Of a stretch of DNA of 64,000 nucleotides, positions 35,952 through 44,247 are shown in pieces (position 1 is the stretch's first letter; each line of letters opens with the position of its first letter). Location: positions 1 to 64,000 of the forward strand of contig NZ_JBHSJJ010000006.1 in the NCBI RefSeq assembly GCF_042652345.1, written 5' to 3'. The translations under genes were made by a program, and so were the position numbers. A model generated the notes under the pieces. The model was not told the origin of the DNA, ran no database searches, and saw nothing but the letters and a program-made list of their open reading frames with translations. Source of the stretch: Negadavirga shengliensis (lineage in GTDB: Bacteria; Bacteroidota; Bacteroidia; Cytophagales; Cyclobacteriaceae).

Positions 35952-36611
35952 TCATCCTTTGTTGGCTTTGGCATGGTCTGCCAGAAACTGCGCCAACCCT
36001 TTGTCTGTAAGCGGATGGTTCAGCAGTCCCGTGATGACTTTCAAGGGACAGGTAACCACATCAGCACCTATCTCCGCACATTTGACCAGATGCATGGTAT
36101 GCCGGAGGGAAGCCGCCAGTATCTCTGTCTCAAAGCCATAATTTTGATAGATATGGACGATCTGGGAGATCAGCTCCAATCCGTCAAATGCGATGTCATC
36201 CAACCTGCCTATAAAAGGGGAGAGGTAGGTGGCACCCGCTTTGGCAGCCAGGATAGCCTGTCCGGCAGAAAACACCAGCGTGCAGTTGGTGCGAATGCCT
36301 TCGCTGTGGAAATACTTGATGGCTTTGATGCCTTCTTTGATCATAGGCACCTTCACCACAATCTTGTCGTCGATTTTGGCCAAAGCCTTTCCCTCTTTTA
36401 CTATCCCGTCAAAATCCGTGGCGATTACCTCTGCACTCACTTTGTCATCTACAATGCCACAGATGGTTTTATAATGGTTTCTGATATTTTCTTCGCCACT
36501 GATGCCTTCTTTGGCCATAAGGGAAGGATTGGTGGTTACCCCATCCAGTACGCCCAGATCATAGGCTTCTTTTATTTCGTCAAGATTCGCTGTGTCAATA
36601 AAGAACTTCAT
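35952..36611 (-). CDS. fsa: Fructose-6-phosphate aldolase / transaldolase-like protein
   Basis: 219 residues of the short transaldolase group. MKFFIDTANLDEIKEA and DGVTTNPSL open the barrel, VVKVPM carries the Schiff-base Lys, and NCTLVFSAGQA and SPFIGRLDD follow. The short length points to the FSA/TalC type. Family members either cleave fructose 6-phosphate or act as a transaldolase, and sequence alone does not separate these. The frame extends 62 residues upstream, but the ATG at 36611 starts with the conserved sequence. Confidence 0.9.
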   Translation of the reverse strand: MKFFIDTANLDEIKEAYDLGVLDGVTTNPSLMAKEGISGEENIRNHYKTICGIVDDKVSAEVIATDFDGIVKEGKALAKIDDKIVVKVPMIKEGIKAIKYFHSEGIRTNCTLVFSAGQAILAAKAGATYLSPFIGRLDDIAFDGLELISQIVHIYQNYGFETEILAASLRHTMHLVKCAEIGADVVTCPLKVITGLLNHPLTDKGLAQFLADHAKANKG

Positions 36612-36705
36612 AATGTAAGAAATAGTTGTTTTGTTTTTCGGTAAATTTAAGCCAAAATTTTGTAAATGCACTAAACTGGGACCAAGCAATAACTTCCGGT
36701 TCAAA

Positions 36706-36741
36706 TTGTCCACGGATTCCGAAATAAACCCGGACAGGTTT
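36706..36741. repeat. Dispersed palindromic repeat, family A copy 2
   Basis: TTGTCCACGGAT, then TCCGAAATAAACCCGGA, then CAGGTTT. It aligns with 6627-6663 with about 30 of 37 positions identical. Confidence 0.6.
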
Positions 36742-36919
36742 TTCACCGATTGATACGAAGGTTTCTCATTCAAAAATGCTTGAAAGAGCCTCTCCAAAAT
36801 GGCGATTTATCGTATTTCGAAGCATTTAAAGCCAAAAAATCCGTGAAAATTGGCGTAATTAATGGGCCAAAATATCCTTCTCCGTTTCGACTCGATCCCC
36901 GGTTTGTCGGAGAGAAAAA

Positions 36920-37005
36920 AATAAAGCGGCATCGCACCGCTACAACCGCCTACCCTTGCTTCCTTCCGGACCTGGGGGATTCAGCAGGAGCTGGTCGTGC
37001 CGCTT
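36920..37005 (-). ncRNA. ffs: Signal recognition particle RNA (small bacterial type)
   Basis: The minus strand carries the SRP domain IV core: CCCCCAGGTCCGGAAGGAAG and CAAGGGTAGG. The ends pair as AAGCGGCACGACC with GGTGCGATGCCGCTT and are followed by a T run. The length of about 85 nt is that of 4.5S-like RNA. It binds Ffh for co-translational targeting of membrane proteins. Exact ends are estimated from the stem and the promoter. Confidence 0.93.
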
Positions 37006-37009
37006 GGTA

Positions 37010-37040
37010 CAAAGGTACGCAAATTCTCCACCATAACAAA
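37010..37040 (-). promoter_or_regulatory. Promoter of the SRP RNA
   Basis: On the minus strand TTTG (37040-37037), 19 nt, TACCTTTG (37017-37010). It has the same spacing and the same -7 octamer as the tRNA-Arg/Lys promoter. Confidence 0.75.
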
Positions 37041-37273
37041 CTCCGCCAGGCGAATTGAGGATAAAAATTGTTTAAACCTTCACCTTCAATAGCTAATTTT
37101 TGGCAATATTATTGTGAGCCCTTCGCTCTTGGGTTATACCCCGCCGGATTTCGAGGATGTAGTTATTCAATCATGTTGATTATCCTCTCCTAGGGAAAGC
37201 CGAATAAAAAGCAGACATTCTTCTTCTTTTCCTATTCGGATAAATAATTTAATAATAGATCAATGTTATATGT

Positions 37274-37336
37274 GATGAAATCGAGCATGATGGAATCGTC
37301 ACACGGAAGGATGATTATCTATCATGCGAGATTCCA
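37274..37336. repeat. Dispersed inverted-repeat element, family B copy 1
   Basis: It begins GATGAAATCGAGCATGA and ends ATGCGAGATTCCAT, the two ends being imperfect inverted repeats of each other. The second copy at 40414-40503 shares the ends but not the interior. The rest of 37041-37365 shows no gene. Confidence 0.65.
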
Positions 37337-37365
37337 TATGACAATTAAGGAACAATTATAAACAT

Positions 37366-37665
37366 ATGAAAAGATGGTTTTGGTTTTTGGGTTTGGTGCT
37401 GATGATGGCGTCATGTACGCTTTTTCGTCCAAGGATTCCCTATCAGATGGGGATGTCGGAAAACAGGTTTTTAAGGCAAAACCGGGATGCGGTGATCAGC
37501 CAGTTGGATGGCAGCAAGAAAGTGTATCGGGTAAATACCGATGAAAGGTTTTATATCCTCGCCACTTTTGAAGAAGGTGTTTTGACCAATTTGGAAGAAA
37601 GGGAGTTGATGCCTGCTTGGCATCAGCGGCGGATGATGGAAGAGAACAACCGGGATAATCCATAA
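37366..37665 (+). CDS. Small hypothetical lipoprotein
   Basis: 99 residues. The signal peptide WFWFLGLVLMMASC predicts lipidation at Cys17. The mature part is short and charged (GMSENRFLRQNRDAVISQLDGSKKVYRVN) and has a strand-like FYILATFEEGVLTNLEE. Not recognised. The upstream region holds a dispersed repeat ending 30 bases before the start. Confidence 0.7.
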   Translation: MKRWFWFLGLVLMMASCTLFRPRIPYQMGMSENRFLRQNRDAVISQLDGSKKVYRVNTDERFYILATFEEGVLTNLEERELMPAWHQRRMMEENNRDNP

Positions 37666-37687
37666 TTTCTTGGATAAACCTTTTTTA

Positions 37688-37975
37688 CAATGTCACCCCG
37701 TCGGGGTTTTATTGAGGTAAGGAGACCGTGTTTTTCTAGAAAGATGCCACCCCCTCCGGGTTTTGTGAGGGCTATGGGGGCTTTTTTTTAGAAATATGTC
37801 AACTCCTTTGGATTCCGGATGGGATGGTGTTTTTATAAATAGTCGATCTTTTCGGGAATTGTGGGGGATTTTCCCGGAACTTGAAATTTTTCCCGGGTCC
37901 AACCCCGAATGGGATGAAAGGATTTTGGCAAAAGCCATCCTCCAAGGCATGTAAACCCCGAAGGGGTGAAAGGAT
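37688..37975. repeat. Degenerate tandem CACCCC...GGGGTTTT repeats
   Basis: A series of related units about 50-60 bases apart: TGTCACCCCGTCGGGGTTTT (about 37690), GATGCCACCCCCTCCGGGTTTT (about 37743), an altered ATATGTCAACTCCTTTGG (about 37795), and a terminal ACCCCGAAGGGGTGAAAGG (about 37954). Several are preceded by TTTCTAGAAA- or TTTAGAAAT-like sequence. They look like decayed copies of an intergenic repeat family; no coding function is apparent. Confidence 0.55.
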
Positions 37976-38066
37976 TCTAAGGGACAGAAAATCCACCTGA
38001 CCGCCACGGCTGACGCCGTTTGCCTTTCCCGTTCCACATCTCCGGTTATTTTTTCGCTAAATTATT

Positions 38067-38096
38067 TTTGAAAATAGCAATGCATGTATATATTTG
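38067..38096 (+). promoter_or_regulatory. Promoter of the trp operon
   Basis: TTTG (38067-38070), 18 nt, TATATTTG (38089-38096), very close to the Bacteroidota consensus. The predicted start near 38102 leaves only a few bases before the leader-peptide ATG. Confidence 0.7.
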
Positions 38097-38105
38097 CTTT
38101 CCATT

Positions 38106-38159
38106 ATGAAAAGGCAGTTTAAAATTCAAAATTGGTGGTGGTCAACGAACATCTTGTAA
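38106..38159 (+). CDS. trpL: trp operon leader peptide
   Basis: A 17-codon frame, MKRQFKIQNWWWSTNIL, with three consecutive Trp codons at 38133-38141. It lies directly after the promoter and ahead of a hairpin plus U run that precedes trpE. The third Trp codon overlaps GGTCAAC (38140-38146), which can pair with GTTGATC (38170-38176). In attenuation, ribosome stalling at Trp codons would mask this arm and free the downstream strand. No ribosome binding site is visible and the leader before ATG is extremely short. Function is inferred from this layout, which is the classic one. Confidence 0.85.
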   Translation: MKRQFKIQNWWWSTNIL

Positions 38160-38209
38160 AGGGTGCCCAGTTGATCTTTGCCTACATTTGAATATTAAAT
38201 ATAAAACTT

Positions 38210-38240
38210 AAGGCTTGCTGGACCCCCAGTAAGCCTTTTT
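38210..38240 (+). terminator. trp attenuator hairpin
   Basis: A 12-bp stem, AAGGCTTGCTGG with CCAGTAAGCCTT (one G-U), loop ACCC, then a U run, ending 21 bases before trpE. A competing structure is possible in which CCAG (38167-38170) and GCCT (38180-38183) pair with CTGG (38218-38221) and AGGC (38211-38214). That would dissolve the terminator. Confidence 0.85.
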
Positions 38241-38261
38241 CATTTTAAAACAAACCCAAAT

Positions 38262-39668
38262 ATGGAGAAATATCATATCAAAACCCGGTACAAAAAACTT
38301 TTGGCGGATACCATTACCCCGGTAAGCATATACCTGCAGATAAGGGACAGGTTTACCAATCCTATCCTGCTGGAGAGCTCCGATTACCACGGTCATGAAA
38401 ACAGCTATTCCTATATTTGTTTCAATCCCATGGCCACTTTTTCTTTTTCCAAGGGGCAGGTGGTGGAGACATTTCCCGGGGGCAGGCAGGAGAAACACAG
38501 GCTTCAAGAGGGTGAAAAGCTGGTGGATACCTTGAGGGGATTTTCCAACAGGTTTGTTGAGGAGAAAGCGGACTTCAAATTCATTACCAACGGGCTTTTT
38601 GGCTACATGCAGTATGACGCGGTTTCCCAGTTTGAGGACATTGATCTAAAAAACACCGAAGAAGGCAATGCGCCGCTTCTTCACTATGCGGTTTATAGAA
38701 ATGTCATCGTGGTGGACCATTTTAAAAATGAATTGTACATTTTTGAGCACGGGCTGGACGGCGATGGGGGGAAAAACAGCATTGAGGAACTGGAGACGGT
38801 GCTTAAAAATAAAAACATTCCGAGTTATGAATTCAAGCTGGAAGGGAAAGAAACATCGAATTATACGGATGAACAGTTTCTGGATATCCTAAGCAAGGGA
38901 AGAAACCATTGCTTTAAAGGGGACGTTTTTCAGATCGTTCTTTCCCGGTCATTTTCTACCGGTTTCAGGGGGGATGAGTTCAATGTATACAGGGCGTTGC
39001 GCTCCATCAATCCTTCCCCCTATCTTTTTTATTTTGATTACGGCTCCTACAAGGTCTTTGGAAGTTCTCCTGAAGCCCAAATCGTCATCAAAGAAAACAA
39101 GGCAACTATTTATCCCATAGCAGGTACTTTCAAGAGAACAGGCAATGACCAGGCGGATGCCAACCTGGCGTTGAAGCTGTATGACGACCCCAAAGAAAAT
39201 TCCGAGCACGTGATGTTGGTGGACCTGGCCAGAAATGACCTGAGCCGAAGCTCCGTCAAGGTGAATGTGGAAGTCTTTAAAGAAATCCAGTATTACTCCC
39301 ATGTCATCCACTTGGTCTCTAAAGTAACGGGAGAGCTACCCGAGGGTGCCAACCCCCTGCAATTGGTTGCCGACACGTTCCCCGCCGGGACTTTGTCAGG
39401 CGCCCCGAAATACAGGGCGATGGAATTGATAGATGACCTGGAAAACCAGGCCAGAAGATTTTACGGCGGCGCCATAGGTTTTCTGGGATTTAACGGGGAT
39501 TTCAACCATGCCATTTTAATCCGGTCCTTTGTTTCTGAAAACAACCAATTGCGGTTTCAGGCAGGTGCCGGGGTGGTCGCCAAATCCCGTATCGAAAGCG
39601 AGCTTCAGGAAGTCAGCAACAAACTGGAAGCCCTGAGGGTGGCACTGAAAATCGCAGAGGGTATTTGA
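38262..39668 (+). CDS. trpE: Anthranilate synthase component I
   Basis: 468 residues. The chorismate-binding family core is seen in DVFQIVLSRSFS, LFYFDYGSYKVFGSSPEAQI, PIAGTFKRTG, MLVDLARNDLSR and DTFPAGTLSGAPKYRAMELID, followed by GGAIGFLGFNGDFNHAILIRSF. It converts chorismate to anthranilate with TrpG. First structural gene of the trp operon and placed after the attenuator. The N-terminal region carries a feedback-type LLESSDYHG motif, compatible with Trp inhibition. Confidence 0.97.
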   Translation: MEKYHIKTRYKKLLADTITPVSIYLQIRDRFTNPILLESSDYHGHENSYSYICFNPMATFSFSKGQVVETFPGGRQEKHRLQEGEKLVDTLRGFSNRFVEEKADFKFITNGLFGYMQYDAVSQFEDIDLKNTEEGNAPLLHYAVYRNVIVVDHFKNELYIFEHGLDGDGGKNSIEELETVLKNKNIPSYEFKLEGKETSNYTDEQFLDILSKGRNHCFKGDVFQIVLSRSFSTGFRGDEFNVYRALRSINPSPYLFYFDYGSYKVFGSSPEAQIVIKENKATIYPIAGTFKRTGNDQADANLALKLYDDPKENSEHVMLVDLARNDLSRSSVKVNVEVFKEIQYYSHVIHLVSKVTGELPEGANPLQLVADTFPAGTLSGAPKYRAMELIDDLENQARRFYGGAIGFLGFNGDFNHAILIRSFVSENNQLRFQAGAGVVAKSRIESELQEVSNKLEALRVALKIAEGI

Positions 39669-39729
39669 TAATTATAAGTTTCCAAATCTTTCCATCTTTA
39701 AAACTAATCATCTTCCAATCATTACAGAA

Positions 39730-40305
39730 ATGAAAATACTGGTACTGGACAATTACGACTCCTTCACCTATAACCTTGTATACATCATCAGAGAATTGGG
39801 TTACGGCCCCCAAATGGATATTTTCAGGAATGACAAAATCAGTTTGGACGATGTGGAAAAATATGACAAGATTTTGCTTTCTCCGGGTCCGGGAATACCC
39901 TCAGAAGCGGGCATCATGCCGAAGCTTCTAAGCCGATATGCTCCCCACAAGGATATCCTTGGGGTATGTTTGGGCCACCAAGGGATAGGTGAGGCCTTTG
40001 GCGGGGGCCTGATCAACCTGACCGAAGTGGTTCATGGAGTCGCTTCGCCCGTCAAAATCCAACCCGATACCCTGTTCACGGGACTGCCCACTACCTTTAC
40101 GGTAGGACGATACCATAGCTGGATCATAGATGAAACTACCCTGCCTGTTGAACTTGAAATCATTGCCAAGACACCTGACGGTCAGATCATGGGGGTGAGA
40201 CACAAAACGCATAAGGTGAAAGGCCTTCAGTTTCATCCGGAAAGTATCCTTACAGAACATGGAGTGGAAATGATGAGGAACTGGCTGAAAGATGGTGTAA
40301 ATTAG
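39730..40305 (+). CDS. trpG: Anthranilate synthase glutaminase subunit
   Basis: 191 residues, class I glutamine amidotransferase. The LDNYDSFTYNLV start, oxyanion-hole LLSPGPG, nucleophile Cys in GVCLGHQ and His-Glu in LQFHPESI are all present. It supplies ammonia to TrpE and possibly to PabB, which has no own partner in this window. A 262-base gap containing a dispersed repeat separates it from trpD. Confidence 0.96.
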   Translation: MKILVLDNYDSFTYNLVYIIRELGYGPQMDIFRNDKISLDDVEKYDKILLSPGPGIPSEAGIMPKLLSRYAPHKDILGVCLGHQGIGEAFGGGLINLTEVVHGVASPVKIQPDTLFTGLPTTFTVGRYHSWIIDETTLPVELEIIAKTPDGQIMGVRHKTHKVKGLQFHPESILTEHGVEMMRNWLKDGVN

Positions 40306-40413
40306 TGGAGACACTCAATTATAATACTTATAAGGCAAAATAATAAAAGGAACGGGTTTCGGGGTCCGGTACTTTCAGACCATATTCGTCCTGCCTTAGA
40401 TAAATTAGATGCA

Positions 40414-40503
40414 GATGAAATCGAGCATGACGCAAGCGACAAACAGTGGTATGCCCCGATAGCCCCGATAGCTATCGGGGGGGAAAACATGCGAGATTCC
40501 ATG
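40414..40503. repeat. Dispersed inverted-repeat element, family B copy 2, inside the trp operon
   Basis: The ends GATGAAATCGAGCATGA and ATGCGAGATTCCAT match copy 1 at 37274-37336. The interior differs and holds a strong palindrome, CCCCGATAGCTATCGGGG. It lies between trpG and trpD, so it is transcribed in the trp mRNA. Confidence 0.7.
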
Positions 40504-40567
40504 CCTGCATGCTGAAGTGCATTACGGCACGCAAGCATGTGGCCTATTGAGAAAAAATTATATTCAT

Positions 40568-41578
40568 ATGAAAGATATTTTAAATCATTTAATCGAACAC
40601 AGAACCTTGAGCAAGGAACAGGCCAAGGATGTGTTGAAAAAAATTACCTCAGGGGAAATCAACAACAGTCAGATTGCTGCTTTTTTGACGGTATACCTGA
40701 TGAGAAGCGTGCGGGTGGAGGAATTGATGGGTTTCCGGGAAGCCATGCTGGAACTCTGTATCCCGGTGGAGATTCCCGAATACGGTGCCATAGATCTTTG
40801 CGGGACCGGCGGGGATGGTAAAGACACCTTTAATATTTCCACGCTTGCCTCCTTCGTGGTAGCCGGTGCAGGACAGCCGGTTGCCAAACACGGCAATGTG
40901 GGCGTTTCCTCCGTGTGCGGCTCTTCTAATTTACTGGCTTATTTCGGTTATGAGTTTACCAATGATATCGGAAAGATACGGAAAAGCCTGGATGAGGCTG
41001 GGATCTGTTTTCTCCATGCCCCCCTCTTTCATCCGGCAATGAAAAATGTGGGGCCTATCCGGAAGGAATTGGGAGTGAAAACGTTTTTCAATATGTTGGG
41101 CCCTATGGTTAACCCCAGTTTTCCCAAAAAGCAGTTGGTGGGTGTATTCAGCCTGGAACTGGCCAGACTCTATGCCTATCTGTATCAAAATAACGAGGTA
41201 CAGTTCAGCGTGCTGCATGCTTTGGACGGGTATGATGAAATCTCCCTTACCGGAAATCTCAAGTGGATCTCAAACCGGGGAGAGCGCGTTCTCAGTCCCG
41301 AAGACATGGGCCTGCCCCGGATTTCGGCTGATGCCATCAGAGGAGGAAAAACCGTAGAAGAATCAGCAAAAATATTCGAAAGCATCTTGAAGGGAAAGGG
41401 GACAGCGGAGCAGGAAGCAGTGGTGATCGCCAACGCCGCAGCTGCATTGGTTACCGCACACCCGGAATGGACTTTTGAAGAGGCAAAGGAAAATGCCCTC
41501 AATGCCTTGAAGGGTGGCAAGGCACTTGCTGTTTTTAAAAGCTTATTGTATCCAAAAACATCAACCACGGTAGCATAA
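40568..41578 (+). CDS. trpD: Anthranilate phosphoribosyltransferase
   Basis: About 336 residues. The glycine-rich PRPP site DLCGTGGDGKDTFNIST, then KHGNVGVSSVCGSSNLL, FLHAPLFHPAMKNVGPIRKELG and FFNMLGPMVNPS are all hallmarks. It couples anthranilate to PRPP. ATG 40568 is chosen over the upstream opening at 40517, whose extra 17 residues are encoded just after the repeat element. trpC starts one base after the stop. Confidence 0.97.
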   Translation: MKDILNHLIEHRTLSKEQAKDVLKKITSGEINNSQIAAFLTVYLMRSVRVEELMGFREAMLELCIPVEIPEYGAIDLCGTGGDGKDTFNISTLASFVVAGAGQPVAKHGNVGVSSVCGSSNLLAYFGYEFTNDIGKIRKSLDEAGICFLHAPLFHPAMKNVGPIRKELGVKTFFNMLGPMVNPSFPKKQLVGVFSLELARLYAYLYQNNEVQFSVLHALDGYDEISLTGNLKWISNRGERVLSPEDMGLPRISADAIRGGKTVEESAKIFESILKGKGTAEQEAVVIANAAAALVTAHPEWTFEEAKENALNALKGGKALAVFKSLLYPKTSTTVA

Positions 41579-41579
41579 A

Positions 41580-42401
41580 ATGAATATACTGGATAAAATC
41601 ATCGCACATAAAAAAAACGAGATTGCTGAAAACAAATCCTTGTACCCCGTCAAGCTGCTGGAAAACAGTATCTATTTTGACAGCAAGGTGGTGTCCATGA
41701 AAAAATACGTGATGAATCCCGAAAAAACGGGTATCATTGCGGAATTCAAAAGGAAATCCCCCTCAAAAGGCTGGATCAATGCGACGGCGAAGATAGAGGA
41801 AACCACCATTGGCTATATGCAGGCAGGCGCATCCGCCTTATCCATTCTTACTGACAGGGAGTTCTTTGGCGGCCAGGCGGAAGATCTTAAACTGGCCAGA
41901 AAATTCAATTTCTGCCCTATTCTCAGAAAAGATTTTGTCATAGACGAATACCAGATAGTGGAGGCGAAATCCATTGGAGCAGACTGTATACTTTTGATAG
42001 CGGCAGTATTGGAACCCCAAAGGCTGGCCGAACTGGCTTCATTTGCCAAAAGCCTCGGCTTGGAGGTATTGATGGAAGTACATGACGGGGAGGAGCTGGA
42101 CAGATCCCTCAATCAACATCTTGATTTGGTGGGTATCAATAACCGGAACCTGAAAACTTTTGACGTAAGCGTGGATACTTCTTTGAGTCTGGTGGAAAAG
42201 ATCCCCAATGAATTCATCAAGATTTCAGAAAGCGGTCTTTCTGACCCAGCCACTTTAATTACCTTAAAGGCAGCAGGTATCAATGGATTCCTCATTGGCG
42301 AAAATTTCATGAAAAACATCAGGCCACACCAAGCCGCTTACAATTTCATGAATGATTACCGGGAACTGTTGGCTTCTCACAACGAAAAAGTGGTACCATG
42401 A
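41580..42401 (+). CDS. trpC: Indole-3-glycerol-phosphate synthase
   Basis: 273 residues, a TIM barrel. EFKRKSPSKGWIN (catalytic Lys), SILTDREFFGG, CPILRKDFVIDEYQI, VGINNRNLKTF and ISESGLSD are the family blocks. It forms indole-3-glycerol phosphate from CdRP. It starts one base after the trpD stop and overlaps trpF by four bases. Confidence 0.97.
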   Translation: MNILDKIIAHKKNEIAENKSLYPVKLLENSIYFDSKVVSMKKYVMNPEKTGIIAEFKRKSPSKGWINATAKIEETTIGYMQAGASALSILTDREFFGGQAEDLKLARKFNFCPILRKDFVIDEYQIVEAKSIGADCILLIAAVLEPQRLAELASFAKSLGLEVLMEVHDGEELDRSLNQHLDLVGINNRNLKTFDVSVDTSLSLVEKIPNEFIKISESGLSDPATLITLKAAGINGFLIGENFMKNIRPHQAAYNFMNDYRELLASHNEKVVP

Positions 42402-43039
42402 TCATCAAGGTCTGTGGAATGAGGGAGCCGGAAAATATCCGGGATCTAATGGCCCTAAAGGGGGTAGATTGGATGGGCCTGATATTTTATCCCAAATCCA
42501 GCAGGTTTGTGGAGGAGGTTTCCGCGGATTCAAAAACGTACCGGGGTTTTGAAATAGAAAAAGTGGGCGTGTTTGTAAATGCCACTGAAAAGGAAATCCT
42601 GGACAAAGCGGACCTTTACGGTTTGCAAAAGATACAGTTGCATGGGGAGGAATCCCCGGAATTCATCAAAAATCTGCGTGATAAGGCGAGCTTTGAAATC
42701 ATCAAGGTTTTCCGGGTGGGGGAAGGCTGGAATTGGAAGCAGACGGAGGCCTTCTTGTCTTTGGTGGACTGGTTTTTATTGGATACAGCAGGTTCCGGCT
42801 ACGGTGGAACAGGGAAAAAATTTGACTGGGAGGTATTGGAACGCTATCCGTTTGATAAACCGTTTTTGCTGAGCGGGGGTATTGATGAAGACAGCGTGGA
42901 GGCTTTAGTGGACCTTTACCGAAAACTCCCTCCTTTAAAGGGAGTGGACATCAATTCTAAGTTTGAACACAAACCCGGCGTAAAAAACATGGAAATGATA
43001 GCACGTTTTGTTACAAAATTAAGGAAGGCCACGGAATAA
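42398..43039 (+). CDS. trpF: Phosphoribosylanthranilate isomerase
   Basis: 213 residues, a TIM barrel. IKVCGMREPENI with the catalytic Cys, GLIFYPKSSRFV, VGVFVNA, IQLHGEES, FLLDTAGSGYGGTGKKFDW and PFLLSGGIDED. It catalyses the Amadori rearrangement of PRA to CdRP. It overlaps the trpC stop by ATGA. Confidence 0.96.
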   Translation: MIIKVCGMREPENIRDLMALKGVDWMGLIFYPKSSRFVEEVSADSKTYRGFEIEKVGVFVNATEKEILDKADLYGLQKIQLHGEESPEFIKNLRDKASFEIIKVFRVGEGWNWKQTEAFLSLVDWFLLDTAGSGYGGTGKKFDWEVLERYPFDKPFLLSGGIDEDSVEALVDLYRKLPPLKGVDINSKFEHKPGVKNMEMIARFVTKLRKATE

Positions 43040-43062
43040 TCCGGGTCAAAAAATAAAAACAT

Positions 43063-44241
43063 ATGATCAAAGTTGATGAACATGGATTTTACGGCAATTA
43101 CGGGGGCGCCTATATACCCGAAATGCTGTATCCCAATATCGAAGAATTAAGGGAGAATTATGAAGCCATCATGGAGTCCGGAGAGTTTAAGCAGGAATTT
43201 CAAACCTTGTTAAGGGATTATGTAGGCAGACCCACGCCTTTGTTTTTTGCCCAACGGCTTTCTGAAAAACATAAAGCCAGGATTTACCTGAAAAGGGAAG
43301 ACCTGTGTCATACAGGGGCACATAAGGTCAATAATACCATTGGTCAGATCATCCTGGCTAAAAAACTGGGCAAGAAAAGGATCATCGCAGAAACCGGGGC
43401 AGGTCAGCACGGCGTAGCCACGGCCACCGTATGTGCCCTTATGGGCATGGAATGTACCGTATACATGGGCGAGGTGGATATGGCGCGCCAAAAACCCAAT
43501 GTTGAAAGGATGCGTATCCTGGGTGCTGAAGTGGTTCCGGCGACCTCGGGCAGCAAAACCCTGAAGGATGCCACTAATGAAGCCATGAGACAATGGATCA
43601 ACAATCCGGTGGACACCCATTATATCATCGGCTCGGTGGTGGGACCTCATCCTTATCCGGAAATGGTGGCCCGTTTTCAATCAGTGATCAGTGAGGAAAT
43701 CAAAATACAGCTTCAGGAAAAAGAGGGGAGGGATTACCCGGACCTTATCATAGCTTGTGTGGGAGGAGGGAGCAATGCCGCCGGAGCATTTTATCATTAT
43801 TACAACAGGCCGGAAGTGAGGCTCGTGGCCGTGGAAGCGGCTGGATTGGGAGTGACGTCAGGCAAATCCGCCGCTACCACTGTATTGGGCAAACCCGGTA
43901 TTCTTCACGGAAGCCGGACTTTGCTGATGCAAACCGAAGACGGGCAGGTAGTGGAGCCGCACAGCATTTCAGCGGGTTTGGACTACCCCGGTATCGGACC
44001 GGTACATGCGCATTTGTTTGAATCCGGCAGGGGTGAATTTGTGGCAGTGGAGGATGAACAAGCCATGAGGGCGGGGATAGAGCTAAGCAGACTGGAAGGA
44101 ATCATTCCGGCGATTGAATCAGCACACGCTTTTTCTGCCCTCAACCAGATCAAATACAAGTCGGATGACGTCATTGTCATCAACCTGTCAGGTAGAGGGG
44201 ATAAGGATTTAGAAACATACATAAAATGGGGAAATTATTAA
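43063..44241 (+). CDS. trpB: Tryptophan synthase beta subunit
   Basis: 392 residues, PLP-dependent. GAYIPEMLYP at the start, the PLP Lys in KREDLCHTGAHKVNN, AETGAGQHGVATAT, the phosphate-binding GGGSNAAG and LSGRGDKD at the end. It condenses indole with serine. It stands 23 bases after trpF and seven bases before trpA. Confidence 0.98.
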   Translation: MIKVDEHGFYGNYGGAYIPEMLYPNIEELRENYEAIMESGEFKQEFQTLLRDYVGRPTPLFFAQRLSEKHKARIYLKREDLCHTGAHKVNNTIGQIILAKKLGKKRIIAETGAGQHGVATATVCALMGMECTVYMGEVDMARQKPNVERMRILGAEVVPATSGSKTLKDATNEAMRQWINNPVDTHYIIGSVVGPHPYPEMVARFQSVISEEIKIQLQEKEGRDYPDLIIACVGGGSNAAGAFYHYYNRPEVRLVAVEAAGLGVTSGKSAATTVLGKPGILHGSRTLLMQTEDGQVVEPHSISAGLDYPGIGPVHAHLFESGRGEFVAVEDEQAMRAGIELSRLEGIIPAIESAHAFSALNQIKYKSDDVIVINLSGRGDKDLETYIKWGNY

Positions 44242-44247
44242 ACCGAA

